Below are positions 39,142 to 48,431 of a DNA stretch of 64,000 nucleotides, piece by piece; the stretch's first letter is position 1, and the number at the start of each line of letters is the position of its first letter. The notes beneath the pieces were generated by a model. The model saw only the letters and a list, made by a program, of their open reading frames with translations. It ran no database searches and was not told where the DNA came from. Position numbers and translations under genes: made by a program. This stretch comes from Kurthia huakuii LAM0618. Lineage in GTDB: Bacteria; Bacillota; Bacilli; Bacillales_A; Planococcaceae. The stretch lies in contig NZ_AYTB01000002.1 of assembly GCF_000505545.1 (NCBI RefSeq), positions 224,780 to 288,779 on the forward strand, given 5' to 3'.

Positions 39142-42100
39142 ATGTTTAAGGAAGAGTGGAAGCATATATTTTCAAATAAAATGTTAATGATTTCATTAAC
39201 AGCTATTTTATTTGTACCAATTATTTATGCAGGCATGTTCCTATGGTCGTTTTGGGATCCTTATGGCAAATTAGATAAAGTACCGGTTGCCATCGTCAAT
39301 CAAGATAATGGCGCAACGGTAGAAGGCAAAAAGTTAACAGTCGGTGACGATTTAGTCGATGAATTGCTGAAAGATAAAAGTTTAAATTTCCATGAGGTAA
39401 CGAAGGAACAAGCACAGCAGGGATTAGATGATCGAAAATATTATATGTCGATTGAGATTCCTAAAAATTTTAGTGAAAATGCAGGAACGTTATTAGATGA
39501 ACAACCTGAAAAAATGTCACTAACGTATAAACAAAACCAAGGATTAAACTTCTTAGCATCGCAAGTTACAAGCTCAGCGATGGAAAAAATTCGTACGAAG
39601 GTCAATACAAAAGTGGCTGAAACGTACTCAGAGCAATTATTCGAGACGATTAAAAAGATGGGCGACGGCTACGGCGATGCTGCAGACGGCGCGAAAAAAT
39701 TAAAAAGTGGCTCTAAAAAATTAGCAGACGGTACAGCGGATTTACAACATGGGATTCTTCAAGTAAAAGACGGTGCTATTCAACTAAATGATGGCGCAAC
39801 ATCGGCAAAGACAGGTGCAACGGATCTACATACCGGCATTGTGTCAGCAAAAGATGGATCGCTTCAACTTGATACGGGGATTGGCTCAGCGAAAGATGGT
39901 TCAACGCAACTCACAAATGGTATTAATTCCGCAAAAGATGGCTCGAAAAAGTTAGCAGATGGTGCAACATCCGCGAAAGATGGTTCATCGCAATTACATG
40001 CAGGAATTAATTCGGCAGCGGATGGCTCCGAACAATTGACAGCGGGAGCTGCATCTGCGAAAGATGGTTCAAAACAACTTGCAAGTGGCATTGTATCGGC
40101 AGCGGATGGTTCTGAACAATTGAAAGCAGGAGCTGCATCTGCGAAAGATGGTTCAAAACAACTTGCAAGCGGCATTGTATCGGCAGCGGATGGCTCTGAA
40201 CAATTGAAAGCGGGAGCTGCATCGGCAAAGACAGGTGCGAAAGAATTACAAGATGGCATTGTCACAGCGAAAAAAGGGGCCGATGATTTAGCGGCCGGTG
40301 CTACGCAATTCCAACAAGAAGGTACAGCTGTATTAGCTTCAAGTATTGCGAAGCAAAAAGACAATATTACAGCATTAAATGACGGTGCGCAGCAAGTTTC
40401 AGGTGGTTTACAAGAGCTGAATACGAGCGTACCACAACTTGCGACAGCGGCTAGTAATTTATCTGCATTACTTGGAAATAATGACGCGGAACAACCCGCG
40501 GCAACAACAAAAGCAGTAGAAGCGGCGACAACTGCTTCTGATGAGGCGTCAGCTAAAGCGGCGGTAGCTTCTCAAAGCGCTAATCAATTAGTCGAAACAA
40601 TTCAAAACGATACAACGTTATCAGATGAACAAAAAGCGACATTATTAGCAGCAGCACAAGCAACGCAGCAAGCAACAACAGATGCAGAAACGGCTGCAAC
40701 AACCGCTGCACAGGCACAAAAAACAGTCGCAAAAACAGCGGCTGCTCCAGATGCCAATGCGCAAGCACAGGCATTGGCAAAAAGCGTAGCAGATGGCTTA
40801 ACTAATAAAGTACAACCAGGTGTTGACCAGTTAGCAACAGGAGCTACTTCATTAGCAGATGGCACACAACAACTTGCAGAGGGCTGGGATCAATCCATTG
40901 CGAGCACGAAGCAGTTAGATGAAAAAGCACAAACGCTCGCAACGGGCGCCACATCACTTGATGAAGGGCTTATGAAATTAAAAAGTGGTGCAACTGATTT
41001 AACAAAAGGTTTAGGTACACTCGAAGCAGGAGCGACTGATTTAAATAGTGGCTTAGGTCAATTACAAATAGGCTCAAGTGACTTAACAAAAGGCTTAGGC
41101 ACACTCGAAGCAGGAGCGACTGATTTAAATAGTGGCATGGGTCAATTACAAACGGGTTCAAGTGACTTAACAAAAGGTTTAGGCACACTCGAGGCAGGAG
41201 CGACCGATTTAACGAGTGGCATGGGCCAATTGCAAACAGGCTCAAGTGACCTAACAAAAGGCTTAGGCACACTCGAAGCGGGTGCGACGGACTTAGACGG
41301 TGGCTTAGGTCAACTACAAACAGGCGCAAGTAGCTTGCAGTCGGGTATGACACAATTAGCAGATGGTTCTAGCTCACTTGTTTCAGGACTTGGTCAATTA
41401 GATACAGGTTCTAACTCATTAGTCACTGGTTTAGGCGATTTACAAAAAGGTACAGGTGACTTAACAGATGGGTCAACTGAACTTGCAGATGGCTCAACAA
41501 AATTATTAGATGGTCAACAAGAGTTAACAGATGGCTCAAAAGAGTTACAAACAAAACTAGCGGATGCACATGATGAGGCATCTGATGTAGAAGTAACGGA
41601 TGATACGTACAATATGGAAGCCGAACCAGTAACACTTGATAAAAAAGAGCAAAATGCGGTAGAAAACTATGGTACAGGTTTTGCGCCGTACTTCATGTCA
41701 ATGGGGCTATTAGTCGGTGCATTAGTAATTACCGTTATTTTCAATGTGACGCATCCATCAATACAACCAACAAGTGCACGTGCCTGGTATTGGAGTAAAA
41801 CATCTGTGTTACTCGTGCTGGGCTTCTTCCAAGCAATCATTATCGTAACAATCGTCAAATTATTGTTAGGCTTGCAGACAGAAAATCTCTTTGCCGTCTA
41901 CTTGATGGCGCTCGTCGCAAGTTACACGTTCATTGCGCTTGTACAAATGCTCGTATCGATCTTCAATGATGTTGGTCGTTATATTATGCTTGTATTTATG
42001 GTCATGCAATTAACGTCAAGTGCGGGAACATTCCCGCTTGAAATGTTGCCAAGCTTCTTCCAAAAATTAAATGTGTTCATGCCAATGACGTATTCAATTC

Positions 42101-42252
42101 AAGGATTTAAAGCAGCGATTTCAACAGGTGATATGCCATTCTTCTGGCAAAATATCGGAATTTTAGTTGTCGTCGCAGTAGGCGCTTTCTTTATTACATT
42201 TATGTACTTTGTATTGGTATTCAAGAAACGTCATAGTGCGGTAGAACAATAA
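39142..42252 (+). CDS. yhgE: YhgE/Pip-type membrane protein with two repeat arrays
   Basis: The 1036-residue product has an N-terminal membrane span (about residues 13-35) and an outside domain typical of YhgE/Pip proteins (VAIVNQDNGATVEGKKLTVG). Then come 14-residue repeats of the SAKDGSKQL-ASGI type (about residues 185-400), an Ala/Thr-rich stretch, a second repeat array of 28-residue units (620-731), and five C-terminal spans of ABC-2 type (about 845-1030). Relatives include the phage-infection protein Pip of Lactococcus and type VII-associated EsaA; the function here is unknown. GAAGGAAGG precedes ATG 39142. It seems to be controlled by the neighbouring TetR protein. Confidence 0.88.
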   Translation: MFKEEWKHIFSNKMLMISLTAILFVPIIYAGMFLWSFWDPYGKLDKVPVAIVNQDNGATVEGKKLTVGDDLVDELLKDKSLNFHEVTKEQAQQGLDDRKYYMSIEIPKNFSENAGTLLDEQPEKMSLTYKQNQGLNFLASQVTSSAMEKIRTKVNTKVAETYSEQLFETIKKMGDGYGDAADGAKKLKSGSKKLADGTADLQHGILQVKDGAIQLNDGATSAKTGATDLHTGIVSAKDGSLQLDTGIGSAKDGSTQLTNGINSAKDGSKKLADGATSAKDGSSQLHAGINSAADGSEQLTAGAASAKDGSKQLASGIVSAADGSEQLKAGAASAKDGSKQLASGIVSAADGSEQLKAGAASAKTGAKELQDGIVTAKKGADDLAAGATQFQQEGTAVLASSIAKQKDNITALNDGAQQVSGGLQELNTSVPQLATAASNLSALLGNNDAEQPAATTKAVEAATTASDEASAKAAVASQSANQLVETIQNDTTLSDEQKATLLAAAQATQQATTDAETAATTAAQAQKTVAKTAAAPDANAQAQALAKSVADGLTNKVQPGVDQLATGATSLADGTQQLAEGWDQSIASTKQLDEKAQTLATGATSLDEGLMKLKSGATDLTKGLGTLEAGATDLNSGLGQLQIGSSDLTKGLGTLEAGATDLNSGMGQLQTGSSDLTKGLGTLEAGATDLTSGMGQLQTGSSDLTKGLGTLEAGATDLDGGLGQLQTGASSLQSGMTQLADGSSSLVSGLGQLDTGSNSLVTGLGDLQKGTGDLTDGSTELADGSTKLLDGQQELTDGSKELQTKLADAHDEASDVEVTDDTYNMEAEPVTLDKKEQNAVENYGTGFAPYFMSMGLLVGALVITVIFNVTHPSIQPTSARAWYWSKTSVLLVLGFFQAIIIVTIVKLLLGLQTENLFAVYLMALVASYTFIALVQMLVSIFNDVGRYIMLVFMVMQLTSSAGTFPLEMLPSFFQKLNVFMPMTYSIQGFKAAISTGDMPFFWQNIGILVVVAVGAFFITFMYFVLVFKKRHSAVEQ
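40042..40230 (+). repeat. 84-base tandem repeats in yhgE, first array
   Basis: Nearly identical 84-base units start at 40042 and 40126, with a third partial unit from 40210. Each encodes 28 residues beginning AGAASAKDGSKQLASGIVSA. Recent duplication or slippage is implied by near identity at silent positions. Confidence 0.9.
40999..41334 (+). repeat. 84-base tandem repeats in yhgE, second array
   Basis: Four 84-base units start at 40999, 41083, 41167 and 41251; each encodes 28 residues beginning LTKGLGTLEAGATDL. The unit length equals that of the first array although the sequence differs. Confidence 0.9.
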
Positions 42253-42257
42253 TTTAT

Positions 42258-42300
42258 AATAGAGTGAGTCCATTATATTAGGTATTCACTCTATTTTTTT
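42258..42300 (+). terminator. yhgE terminator
   Basis: AATAGAGTGA (42258-42267) pairs with TCACTCTATT (42286-42295), with T to 42300. Confidence 0.88.
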
Positions 42301-42391
42301 GCGATAAAATAGTCTTTTGTAATTTATTTTTGTAAAATATTTGGAAATGTGTTTTACTTTAGTTATAGATGGGTAAAGGGAGGACTTAAAT

Positions 42392-43219
42392 ATGAATCAA
42401 ATTGACGCATTAGTATTGGCTGCACCATATATTCATCAAATTTTACGTGGAGAAGCGATTGTTGCAGTTGCAGATAAAAAAAGCGACACGATTGTTAAAT
42501 ATTTCGCAGGTCGTAATGTAGATTCAGGCTATGTGGATGGGCAGACGGTAAATCCACAAGATAATAATGTTTATACCGCATTTAGTGGACGTAATGCGGA
42601 CGTGTATATCGACAAAAACGTTTACGGTGTTGCGATTAATGCTTTTGCATTTCCAGTACGCGAAGGACATGAAGTAGTCGGTGCATTAGCGATTGGTTTA
42701 CCAGTAGAGCGCGAGGAAAAAATTAAAGGCTATTTAGAGCAAATTAATAAGATTGTGTCCAATCTTCAAGACAATGTGCACACGATTGCATCGCACTCAG
42801 AAGAGCTTGCGGCATCGAGTGAAGAAGTTGCCACACAAGCAGAGCATGCACTTGAAAATGCGGCGCAAACGAATGCGATTACGGGCATGATTAAAGATGT
42901 GTCGCGTCAGACGAATTTACTTGGCTTAAATGCGTCAATTGAAGCGGCGCGTGCAGGACAATACGGTGCTGGCTTTAATATTGTGGCACAAGAAGTCCGC
43001 AACCTTTCAGAACAAACGGCAAAATCAACGGTTCAAATTGAAACAGTTATTCAACGAGTGCAACAGGATTTGTCAAAACTGCAAGCAAATATCGAGCAAA
43101 TTTCAACAGCTTCTGAAGAGGAAGCAACACTTGTCCAAAACTTTAGTCATGTAATTGAAGATTTACACCGTTTAAATGATGAGCTGACGAATTTCTTTAA
43201 AGACTCAGCAGTGATGTAA
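42392..43219 (+). CDS. soluble methyl-accepting chemotaxis-type receptor
   Basis: The 275-residue product lacks membrane spans. The N-terminal 110 residues form a small sensor domain of a kind I cannot name with certainty ([40 protein letters not shown]). The C-terminal part is the MCP signalling hairpin, with the highly conserved tip region [20 protein letters not shown] and [20 protein letters not shown]. It would signal through CheA/CheW from the cytoplasm, like short soluble receptors such as YfmS. AAAGGGAGGA precedes ATG 42392. Confidence 0.88.
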   Translation: MNQIDALVLAAPYIHQILRGEAIVAVADKKSDTIVKYFAGRNVDSGYVDGQTVNPQDNNVYTAFSGRNADVYIDKNVYGVAINAFAFPVREGHEVVGALAIGLPVEREEKIKGYLEQINKIVSNLQDNVHTIASHSEELAASSEEVATQAEHALENAAQTNAITGMIKDVSRQTNLLGLNASIEAARAGQYGAGFNIVAQEVRNLSEQTAKSTVQIETVIQRVQQDLSKLQANIEQISTASEEEATLVQNFSHVIEDLHRLNDELTNFFKDSAVM

Positions 43220-43221
43220 CT

Positions 43222-43256
43222 AAAAAAGCACTCAACTTCAAGTTGAGTGCTTTTTT
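43222..43256. terminator. bidirectional terminator between the chemoreceptor and tagD
   Basis: AAAAAAGCACTCAACT and AGTTGAGTGCTTTTTT are perfect complementary arms around a two-base loop; A and T runs make it work on both strands for the convergent genes. Confidence 0.93.
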
Positions 43257-43269
43257 CCTCTTTTTAATT

Positions 43270-43659
43270 TTAATGCTCGCTTAAATCTGATTTGACTTTC
43301 GTTGTAGAAATACCTTCTGTGCGTGGGAGATAAATAACTTCGCAATAATCTTTCAAGAAGTCAAATTCACCTTCCCAGTCATGACCCATGACGAACGTAT
43401 CGACGTTATATGTTTGAACGTCTGATATTTTTTGTTCCCAGTTTTCTTCTGGAATGACGAGGTCCACATAACGGATGGCCTCTAAAATCTGTTTGCGTTG
43501 CTCAAATGGGTAATACGCTTGCTTATGTTTCATCGCATTGAACTCATCTGTAGAAATAGCGACAATCAACTTGTCACCGAGGGCTTTCGCACGACGCAAA
43601 AGATTAATATGTCCGACATGTAGTAAATCGAATGTTCCGTATGTAAGAACGGTCTTCAT
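43270..43659 (-). CDS. tagD: glycerol-3-phosphate cytidylyltransferase
   Basis: TagD makes CDP-glycerol from CTP and glycerol 3-phosphate. The 129-residue product has the cytidylyltransferase GTFDLLHVGHINLLRRAKAL with the HxGH motif (about residues 14-17) and the C-terminal RTEGISTTK. It is transcribed with the upstream tagB-like gene (seven-base gap). CDP-glycerol feeds the linkage unit and possibly the main chain. Confidence 0.96.
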   Translation of the reverse strand: MKTVLTYGTFDLLHVGHINLLRRAKALGDKLIVAISTDEFNAMKHKQAYYPFEQRKQILEAIRYVDLVIPEENWEQKISDVQTYNVDTFVMGHDWEGEFDFLKDYCEVIYLPRTEGISTTKVKSDLSEH

Positions 43660-43666
43660 TTACAAA

Positions 43667-44824
43667 TCACTCCTCATTCAGTAAGTAGTCTACAAGCTTT
43701 CTTGCGGTATGACCGTCTGAATAGCAATTCCACTTCGCAGCAAATTGCTCAACCTGCGGCAAATCAAAATCCATATGCAAAATCGTATGTACAAGCTCGT
43801 CATCACTATCGACGACAGGACCAGGTACAACTTGGTCATATGAATCCCAGAAGCCGCGGCTCATCTGGTACTGTTCTAAATCGTACGGATAAAAAATTTG
43901 TGGCTTACCAAGCAGTGCAAATTCGTATGGAATCGACGAATAATCACTCACCAAATAATCGGTCACAAGTAACAAATCGTTTACCGACAATTTGTTTGCT
44001 ACATTGATAATATATGGGTGACGGAAGGCATTTAAATCATGCGCGACCGCTGGATGCAATTTAATCACTAATCGGTAGTCATCGCCAAGCTGCGATGCAA
44101 TTTTGACGAAATCAAGCGGGATTTGTTGCTGCGTTAGCTCGTTGTCGCGGAAGGTTGGTGCGTAGAGCACAACCTTTTTACCACGTAGCTCAGGATAAGT
44201 AGCATACACTTTATCCGTTGTTTCACTCATTGCTTTCTCATCAAAGAAGAAATCAGTACGTGGAATTCCTGTGTGTAAAAACGCATTGCTCTCTTTTTGG
44301 AATGCTCTTGCAAAAATTTGGGCCATAAACGGTGAACCAACGACAATCTTATCCATTTCCTCGTACACTTTTGAAATGCGGTTTATTGCTTTTGGTGTAC
44401 GGTAGGTCAAGCTTGGGTCAACCATGCCAAATTTCTTTACGGCACCAGCCGCATGCCAGAGTTGAATGACTTCCACTTCGTCGTTAAAATGACAGACACT
44501 AAGAAGTGCGGCATAGTTGTCGATTAAGACAGTGCGCGCAGTAGCTAATCGTTTCAAGCCGCGTAAATAGTCAACGGGCTTTGTCGGCTTAAATGAAACA
44601 ATTTCGCGTACGCCAGCGTCTTTAAAAGACGTTTTACATTTGCCAGTTTTTAAGACAACGACATCGCGATAGCCTCGTCGACCGAGTTCTTTTGTCACGT
44701 ATTCGGCATTGTCACCGAAGTCGCATAAAAAGACGATGTTGTTCGTTTTTTTAGACAGCTTAAATGTGTTAAAAAAGATTTTATTGACGATTAAAAAGAG
44801 GGTAATGATCCATTCTTTTCTCAT
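43667..44824 (-). CDS. tagB: teichoic-acid glycerophosphotransferase, probable primase TagB
   Basis: The 385-residue product belongs to the CDP-glycerol glycerophosphotransferase family: LWHAAGAVKKFGMVDPS, KLHPAVAHDL and VSDYSSIPYEFALLGKPQ. The hydrophobic N-terminus (WIITLFLIVNKIFFNTFKL) suits membrane attachment. Its length and its link with tagD suggest TagB, which adds the first glycerol phosphate to the linkage disaccharide, but another family member is possible. It diverges from tagG. Confidence 0.82.
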   Translation of the reverse strand: MRKEWIITLFLIVNKIFFNTFKLSKKTNNIVFLCDFGDNAEYVTKELGRRGYRDVVVLKTGKCKTSFKDAGVREIVSFKPTKPVDYLRGLKRLATARTVLIDNYAALLSVCHFNDEVEVIQLWHAAGAVKKFGMVDPSLTYRTPKAINRISKVYEEMDKIVVGSPFMAQIFARAFQKESNAFLHTGIPRTDFFFDEKAMSETTDKVYATYPELRGKKVVLYAPTFRDNELTQQQIPLDFVKIASQLGDDYRLVIKLHPAVAHDLNAFRHPYIINVANKLSVNDLLLVTDYLVSDYSSIPYEFALLGKPQIFYPYDLEQYQMSRGFWDSYDQVVPGPVVDSDDELVHTILHMDFDLPQVEQFAAKWNCYSDGHTARKLVDYLLNEE

Positions 44825-44867
44825 ACAGTCACCTGTTTTCTAGATAGAATTGAAAACCCTATCGCTT

Positions 44868-44896
44868 ATTATAGCGCAAAATGGTGTTCGATTGAA
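44868..44896 (-). promoter_or_regulatory. promoter for tagB-tagD
   Basis: On the minus strand TTCAAT (44896-44891), 17 bases and TATAAT (44873-44868). Confidence 0.5.
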
Positions 44897-45047
44897 CAAG
44901 AGCTTTTCCCTAACAATGAAGCAGAAAAAGGAAATATGACTTTGAATGAAGCATATTACAGTGAAAAGGGCATAGGTTTCAACAAGACAAAAGATATAGA
45001 GGATTCGGCGAAATTCTCTGTTTTCGTAAGTTTCAACGAATGTTCTA

Positions 45048-45056
45048 TGGTATACT
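45048..45056 (+). promoter_or_regulatory. extended -10 promoter for tagG-tagH
   Basis: TGgTATACT (TATACT 45051-45056), about 46 bases before tagG; identical to the element before fabZ. Confidence 0.55.
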
Positions 45057-45102
45057 ATTGTGTGGATTATTAACCGAATTTCGTGGAATTGAGGAACACT
45101 AC

Positions 45103-45912
45103 ATGAAAGATTTAATCAAAATTGTAAAAGAGCAAATTAGCTCCTTTTACTTGATTCAGCGTTTGGCGAAGTTCCAAATGCGAATCGATAACAACAACAA
45201 CTATTTAGGTGTTGCATGGGAAGTATTAAACCCAGCCATTCAAATGGTTATGTACTGGTTTGTATTCGGCTATGCGATGAATCGTAATGAACCAATCGAT
45301 GGCATGCCATATGTATTATGGATGCTCGCGGGTATTTCATTCTGGTTCTTTATTAATAAAGCAATTTTAGATGGTTCGAAGTCGATTTACCAGAAATACA
45401 ACACCGTCGCTAAAATGAGTTTCCCATTATCGGCCATTCCTAGTTATATTATTACAAGCAAATTTTATAGTCATCTTGTGTTACTTGGCGCAATCATGAT
45501 TGTTTTCTGGTTTTCTGGTGAATTCCCAACAGTATTTTACATTCAGCTGTTATTTTTCGTACCACTAAGCTATTTATTAGCCTTTTCAATTACGCTGTTA
45601 ATGTCAACATTGACGGTTGTCGTGCGTGATTTGCAGATGCTTATCCAATCGGCATTACAAGCGATGTTCTTTATCTCACCAATTCTTTGGGATCGTTCAG
45701 ACAAATTTCCCGATTGGTTAGTCGGCATTTTACAGCTTAACCCGTTTTACTATTTAGCGAATGGTTATCGTTCAGCATTATTCGGCAATGAATGGTATTT
45801 CATCACGCATTGGGAATTAACATTGTACAATTTAGCACTCGTTTTCGTGTTCCTCTATTTAGGCGCGAAAGCACACTTTAAGTTCAGAACACGTTTCTCT
45901 GACTTCATTTAG
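45103..45912 (+). CDS. tagG: teichoic-acid ABC exporter permease
   Basis: TagG is the membrane part of the exporter that flips wall teichoic acid to the outside. The 269-residue product has six membrane spans of ABC-2 type and conserved segments NNNNYLGVAWEVLNP and FFISPILWDRSDKFPDWLVG. ATG 45103 gives MKDLIKIVKEQISSFYLIQR, the usual N-terminus, and follows GAGG at 45091-45094. It precedes tagH by 11 bases. Confidence 0.94.
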   Translation: MKDLIKIVKEQISSFYLIQRLAKFQMRIDNNNNYLGVAWEVLNPAIQMVMYWFVFGYAMNRNEPIDGMPYVLWMLAGISFWFFINKAILDGSKSIYQKYNTVAKMSFPLSAIPSYIITSKFYSHLVLLGAIMIVFWFSGEFPTVFYIQLLFFVPLSYLLAFSITLLMSTLTVVVRDLQMLIQSALQAMFFISPILWDRSDKFPDWLVGILQLNPFYYLANGYRSALFGNEWYFITHWELTLYNLALVFVFLYLGAKAHFKFRTRFSDFI

Positions 45913-45923
45913 GGGGATATACG

Positions 45924-46721
45924 GTGGTAAAAACAGTTATTTTAAAAAATGTGACGAAAACGTATTCGATGTATGAATCAAAGTCCGAACAACTCACCGA
46001 CCTACTTCTTCCATTTAAAAAGAAGAAAGGGCGCAAATTTGATGCGATTGAAGGCATTACGTTTTCAGTAGAAGAGGGCGATATTGTTGGCCTTGTCGGC
46101 ATCAATGGTTCTGGGAAATCAACATTATCGAATATTATTGGCGGGCTCACACCGGCATCTTCTGGCGAGGTTATTGTCGAAGGTGATGTGAGTGTTATCG
46201 CCATTAAATCGGGCCTTTCAAACAATTTAACCGGTAAAGAAAATATCGAGTTTAAATGTTTATTGATGGGCTACAGCAAAGAAAAAATTGAAGAAGTTAT
46301 GCCGGATATTATTGAATTTTCGGAGCTAGGAGATTTTATTAATCAGCCAGTGAAGCAATATTCAAGTGGTATGAAAGCAAAACTAGGCTTTGCGATTAGC
46401 GTTACAGCCGATCCAGATGTGATCGTTATTGACGAGGCATTGTCTGTCGGTGACCAAACGTTTACAGATAAATCATTAGCAAAAATGATGGAATATAAAA
46501 AGCGTGGCAAAACGATTTTCTTCGTCAGCCACAACACAAAACAAGTCGAGAACTTCTGTACGAAAATCGCTTGGATTGAAGGTGGACATTTGCGCGAATT
46601 TGGCCCAACTAATACGGTCATGAAAAACTACCGCGCGTTTGTACGCAAATACAATAAGTTATCGGAAAAAGAACAGAAGGCCTTTCGTGATAGCCTTGCC
46701 GCAGGACGAAAGCATGACTAA
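45924..46721 (+). CDS. tagH: teichoic-acid ABC exporter ATP-binding protein
   Basis: The 265-residue ATPase carries Walker A GINGSGKST (about residues 58-66), signature YSSGMKAKLGFAISV and Walker B VIVIDEALSVGDQTF, the wording typical of TagH/KpsT/Wzt polysaccharide exporters. It lacks the long outer C-terminal domain present in B. subtilis TagH and is therefore of the short TarH type. GTG 45924 follows AGGGGGAT. It energises TagG. Confidence 0.94.
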   Translation: MVKTVILKNVTKTYSMYESKSEQLTDLLLPFKKKKGRKFDAIEGITFSVEEGDIVGLVGINGSGKSTLSNIIGGLTPASSGEVIVEGDVSVIAIKSGLSNNLTGKENIEFKCLLMGYSKEKIEEVMPDIIEFSELGDFINQPVKQYSSGMKAKLGFAISVTADPDVIVIDEALSVGDQTFTDKSLAKMMEYKKRGKTIFFVSHNTKQVENFCTKIAWIEGGHLREFGPTNTVMKNYRAFVRKYNKLSEKEQKAFRDSLAAGRKHD

Positions 46722-46726
46722 ACAAC

Positions 46727-46755
46727 GGGCTGTCAATTTAATGGCAGCTCTTTTT
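46727..46755 (+). terminator. terminator-like hairpin after tagH
   Basis: GGGCTGTCA (46727-46735) pairs with TGGCAGCTC (46742-46750) with wobbles, followed by TTTTT. Only 18 bases remain before the next gene, so some read-through is likely. Confidence 0.65.
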
Positions 46756-46772
46756 AATTGGGGGAACGAACG

Positions 46773-48317
46773 ATGCGAAAAACAATTTTCCTAACCGTAT
46801 GGAGCTTATCGGTGAAGCCATCAGGCATGAATCGCTCGATTTTTAAACAGGCGCAGCAATTTTTAAAGCATGGCTATAATCCGGTTATTTTAACGATGGA
46901 TTTTTCATTGGATTATCGACAAATTGAGCGTGAGTTAAAGGCATATGGTTTTATTCCAGATGACGTGCCTGTATTAAACGTTTATGATTATTACCGCGAA
47001 AAATTTAATGAACAATCGATGTCTAGTGTGCAAAAAGCGTACTACGAAAATAGCATTAAAAAATTTGAAGAGGGCTATTGGGTAGAGGATGACGGTGATA
47101 CGGCGCGCTACTTCGTCAACGGTGTCTATACGAAATACAAGCGCTGGGATAAAAATGGTCAGCTGATGATTGTCGATGAATTTGATGATAATCGCGTTCG
47201 CATAAGTCGCCGCGAGTTTCATCCGGAAGGTTTTCTAGCGCGCGAAACGCTTTATCATCCAGCAAATAATAAACGCAATCAGGAGCGTTATTTTACGCGT
47301 AGTGGTTTTTGCTATTTAACGATTTGGTACAACAATGAAACGGATCGTCAGCAATCGGCCTTTTTATTTGACCCAGCGTATTCAAAAGCGATGGTCTTTC
47401 CGGCAGTGAAACAATTGCAAACGGAATGGATTCATGAGCTTGTAAAATTAGAAGCGGTGAAGCCAATTATTATCGCTGAACAACCATCGACTGTTGACCG
47501 TGTTAGCAATATCGAAGGCGATGAGGCGAGCCGCATTTATATGCGTCATACGAGCCATGTCGAAAGTTTTGAGCCACTCGTAATGGCAAAAGACGCGGAT
47601 ATGTTATTACGTGTCATGCCAAAAGGTTACCCAATTGTCGTGACGACTCATGCACAGCGCCGTCATTTAGAACAGCATATTGGCGATCGTGAAAACATTT
47701 TCGTCATGCCAGACTATTTTGAATCAACTGCAGTAGATGTGGCGCGCGATATGAAAAAATTTGTGTCGGTATCATCGTATGATGCGAGTCATTGTACGAG
47801 CGAATTAATCGAGGCATTCGCACAGGTTGTTGAAAAGGAACCAGCAGCGACGCTCGAACTTTACGGCAAATTAACGAAAGCACGCAAAGATGCGATGAAC
47901 AAGCAAATTGCAAAGTTAAACTTAAAAGATGCGGTGAAAGTGCATGGCTATAAGCTGAATATCGATGAAGTATTAGCGAGCGGCGTTGCAAATGTTATCG
48001 TGTCGCAAACGGACGGACAAGCATCAAGTATTGGTGAGGCTTTTGCTAATGGCACGCCGGTTATTGCCTACGATGTAGCATTTGGTGCGGCCGAAGCGAT
48101 TAAAGATGGTCAAGCTGGCTTCCTTGTTGAGGCGCATAATGTCGATGCGTTAGCACAAGCAATGATGGCGATGTTTGATGAAGAGAAGGCAAAAGAAATG
48201 GGCGTTATCGCGAAAAAAGAAGCGGAAGCGCGTTACACAGCAGAAACGTACAGTAAAAATTGGCTGGCATTACTTGACCATATTGAAGAACATATGCCAA
48301 GAGAGCCGTTAATTTAA
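46773..48317 (+). CDS. TagE-like glycosyltransferase, second copy
   Basis: A 514-residue paralogue of the protein at 36544, with the same N-terminal plan (FLTVWSLSVKPSGMNRSIFK, NVYDYYREKFNE, YHPANNKRNQERYF) and a GT4-like C-terminal half ending VSQTDGQASSIGEAFANGTP and FGAAEAIKDGQAGFLVEAH. It differs in the donor-site motif: the first acidic residue of EX7E is aspartate (DGQASSIGE). Position after tagGH supports a role in decorating the exported polymer. GGGGAACG precedes ATG 46773. Confidence 0.8.
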   Translation: MRKTIFLTVWSLSVKPSGMNRSIFKQAQQFLKHGYNPVILTMDFSLDYRQIERELKAYGFIPDDVPVLNVYDYYREKFNEQSMSSVQKAYYENSIKKFEEGYWVEDDGDTARYFVNGVYTKYKRWDKNGQLMIVDEFDDNRVRISRREFHPEGFLARETLYHPANNKRNQERYFTRSGFCYLTIWYNNETDRQQSAFLFDPAYSKAMVFPAVKQLQTEWIHELVKLEAVKPIIIAEQPSTVDRVSNIEGDEASRIYMRHTSHVESFEPLVMAKDADMLLRVMPKGYPIVVTTHAQRRHLEQHIGDRENIFVMPDYFESTAVDVARDMKKFVSVSSYDASHCTSELIEAFAQVVEKEPAATLELYGKLTKARKDAMNKQIAKLNLKDAVKVHGYKLNIDEVLASGVANVIVSQTDGQASSIGEAFANGTPVIAYDVAFGAAEAIKDGQAGFLVEAHNVDALAQAMMAMFDEEKAKEMGVIAKKEAEARYTAETYSKNWLALLDHIEEHMPREPLI

Positions 48318-48425
48318 AAGAGGCTGTTACGAAACATTAAAAAACCGGAACCGCGCCACCGCGCGATTCCGGTTTTTCTTATGCTCATCTGAGAGGGTGT
48401 TGTTACACGTATGTCCCAGCCTCTT
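48316..48425. terminator. two nested hairpins between convergent genes
   Basis: The inner stem joins AAAAACCGGAA (48339-48349) with TTCCGGTTTTT (48366-48376); the outer arms AAAGAGGCTG (48316-48325) and CAGCCTCTTT (48416-48425) enclose it and are T-tailed on the plus strand. They separate the glycosyltransferase from the convergent thioredoxin-like gene and can serve both. Confidence 0.8.
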
Positions 48426-48431
48426 TTTCAT

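Noticed and set aside
39864..40364. A long minus-strand open frame inside yhgE
   Set aside because: It is a mirror of the repetitive coding sequence, with low-complexity Ser/Pro/Ala content and no binding site.
40042..41334. Regularly spaced repeats that might suggest a CRISPR array
   Set aside because: They are in-frame coding repeats of 84 bases without unique spacers and translate to 28-residue protein units in yhgE.
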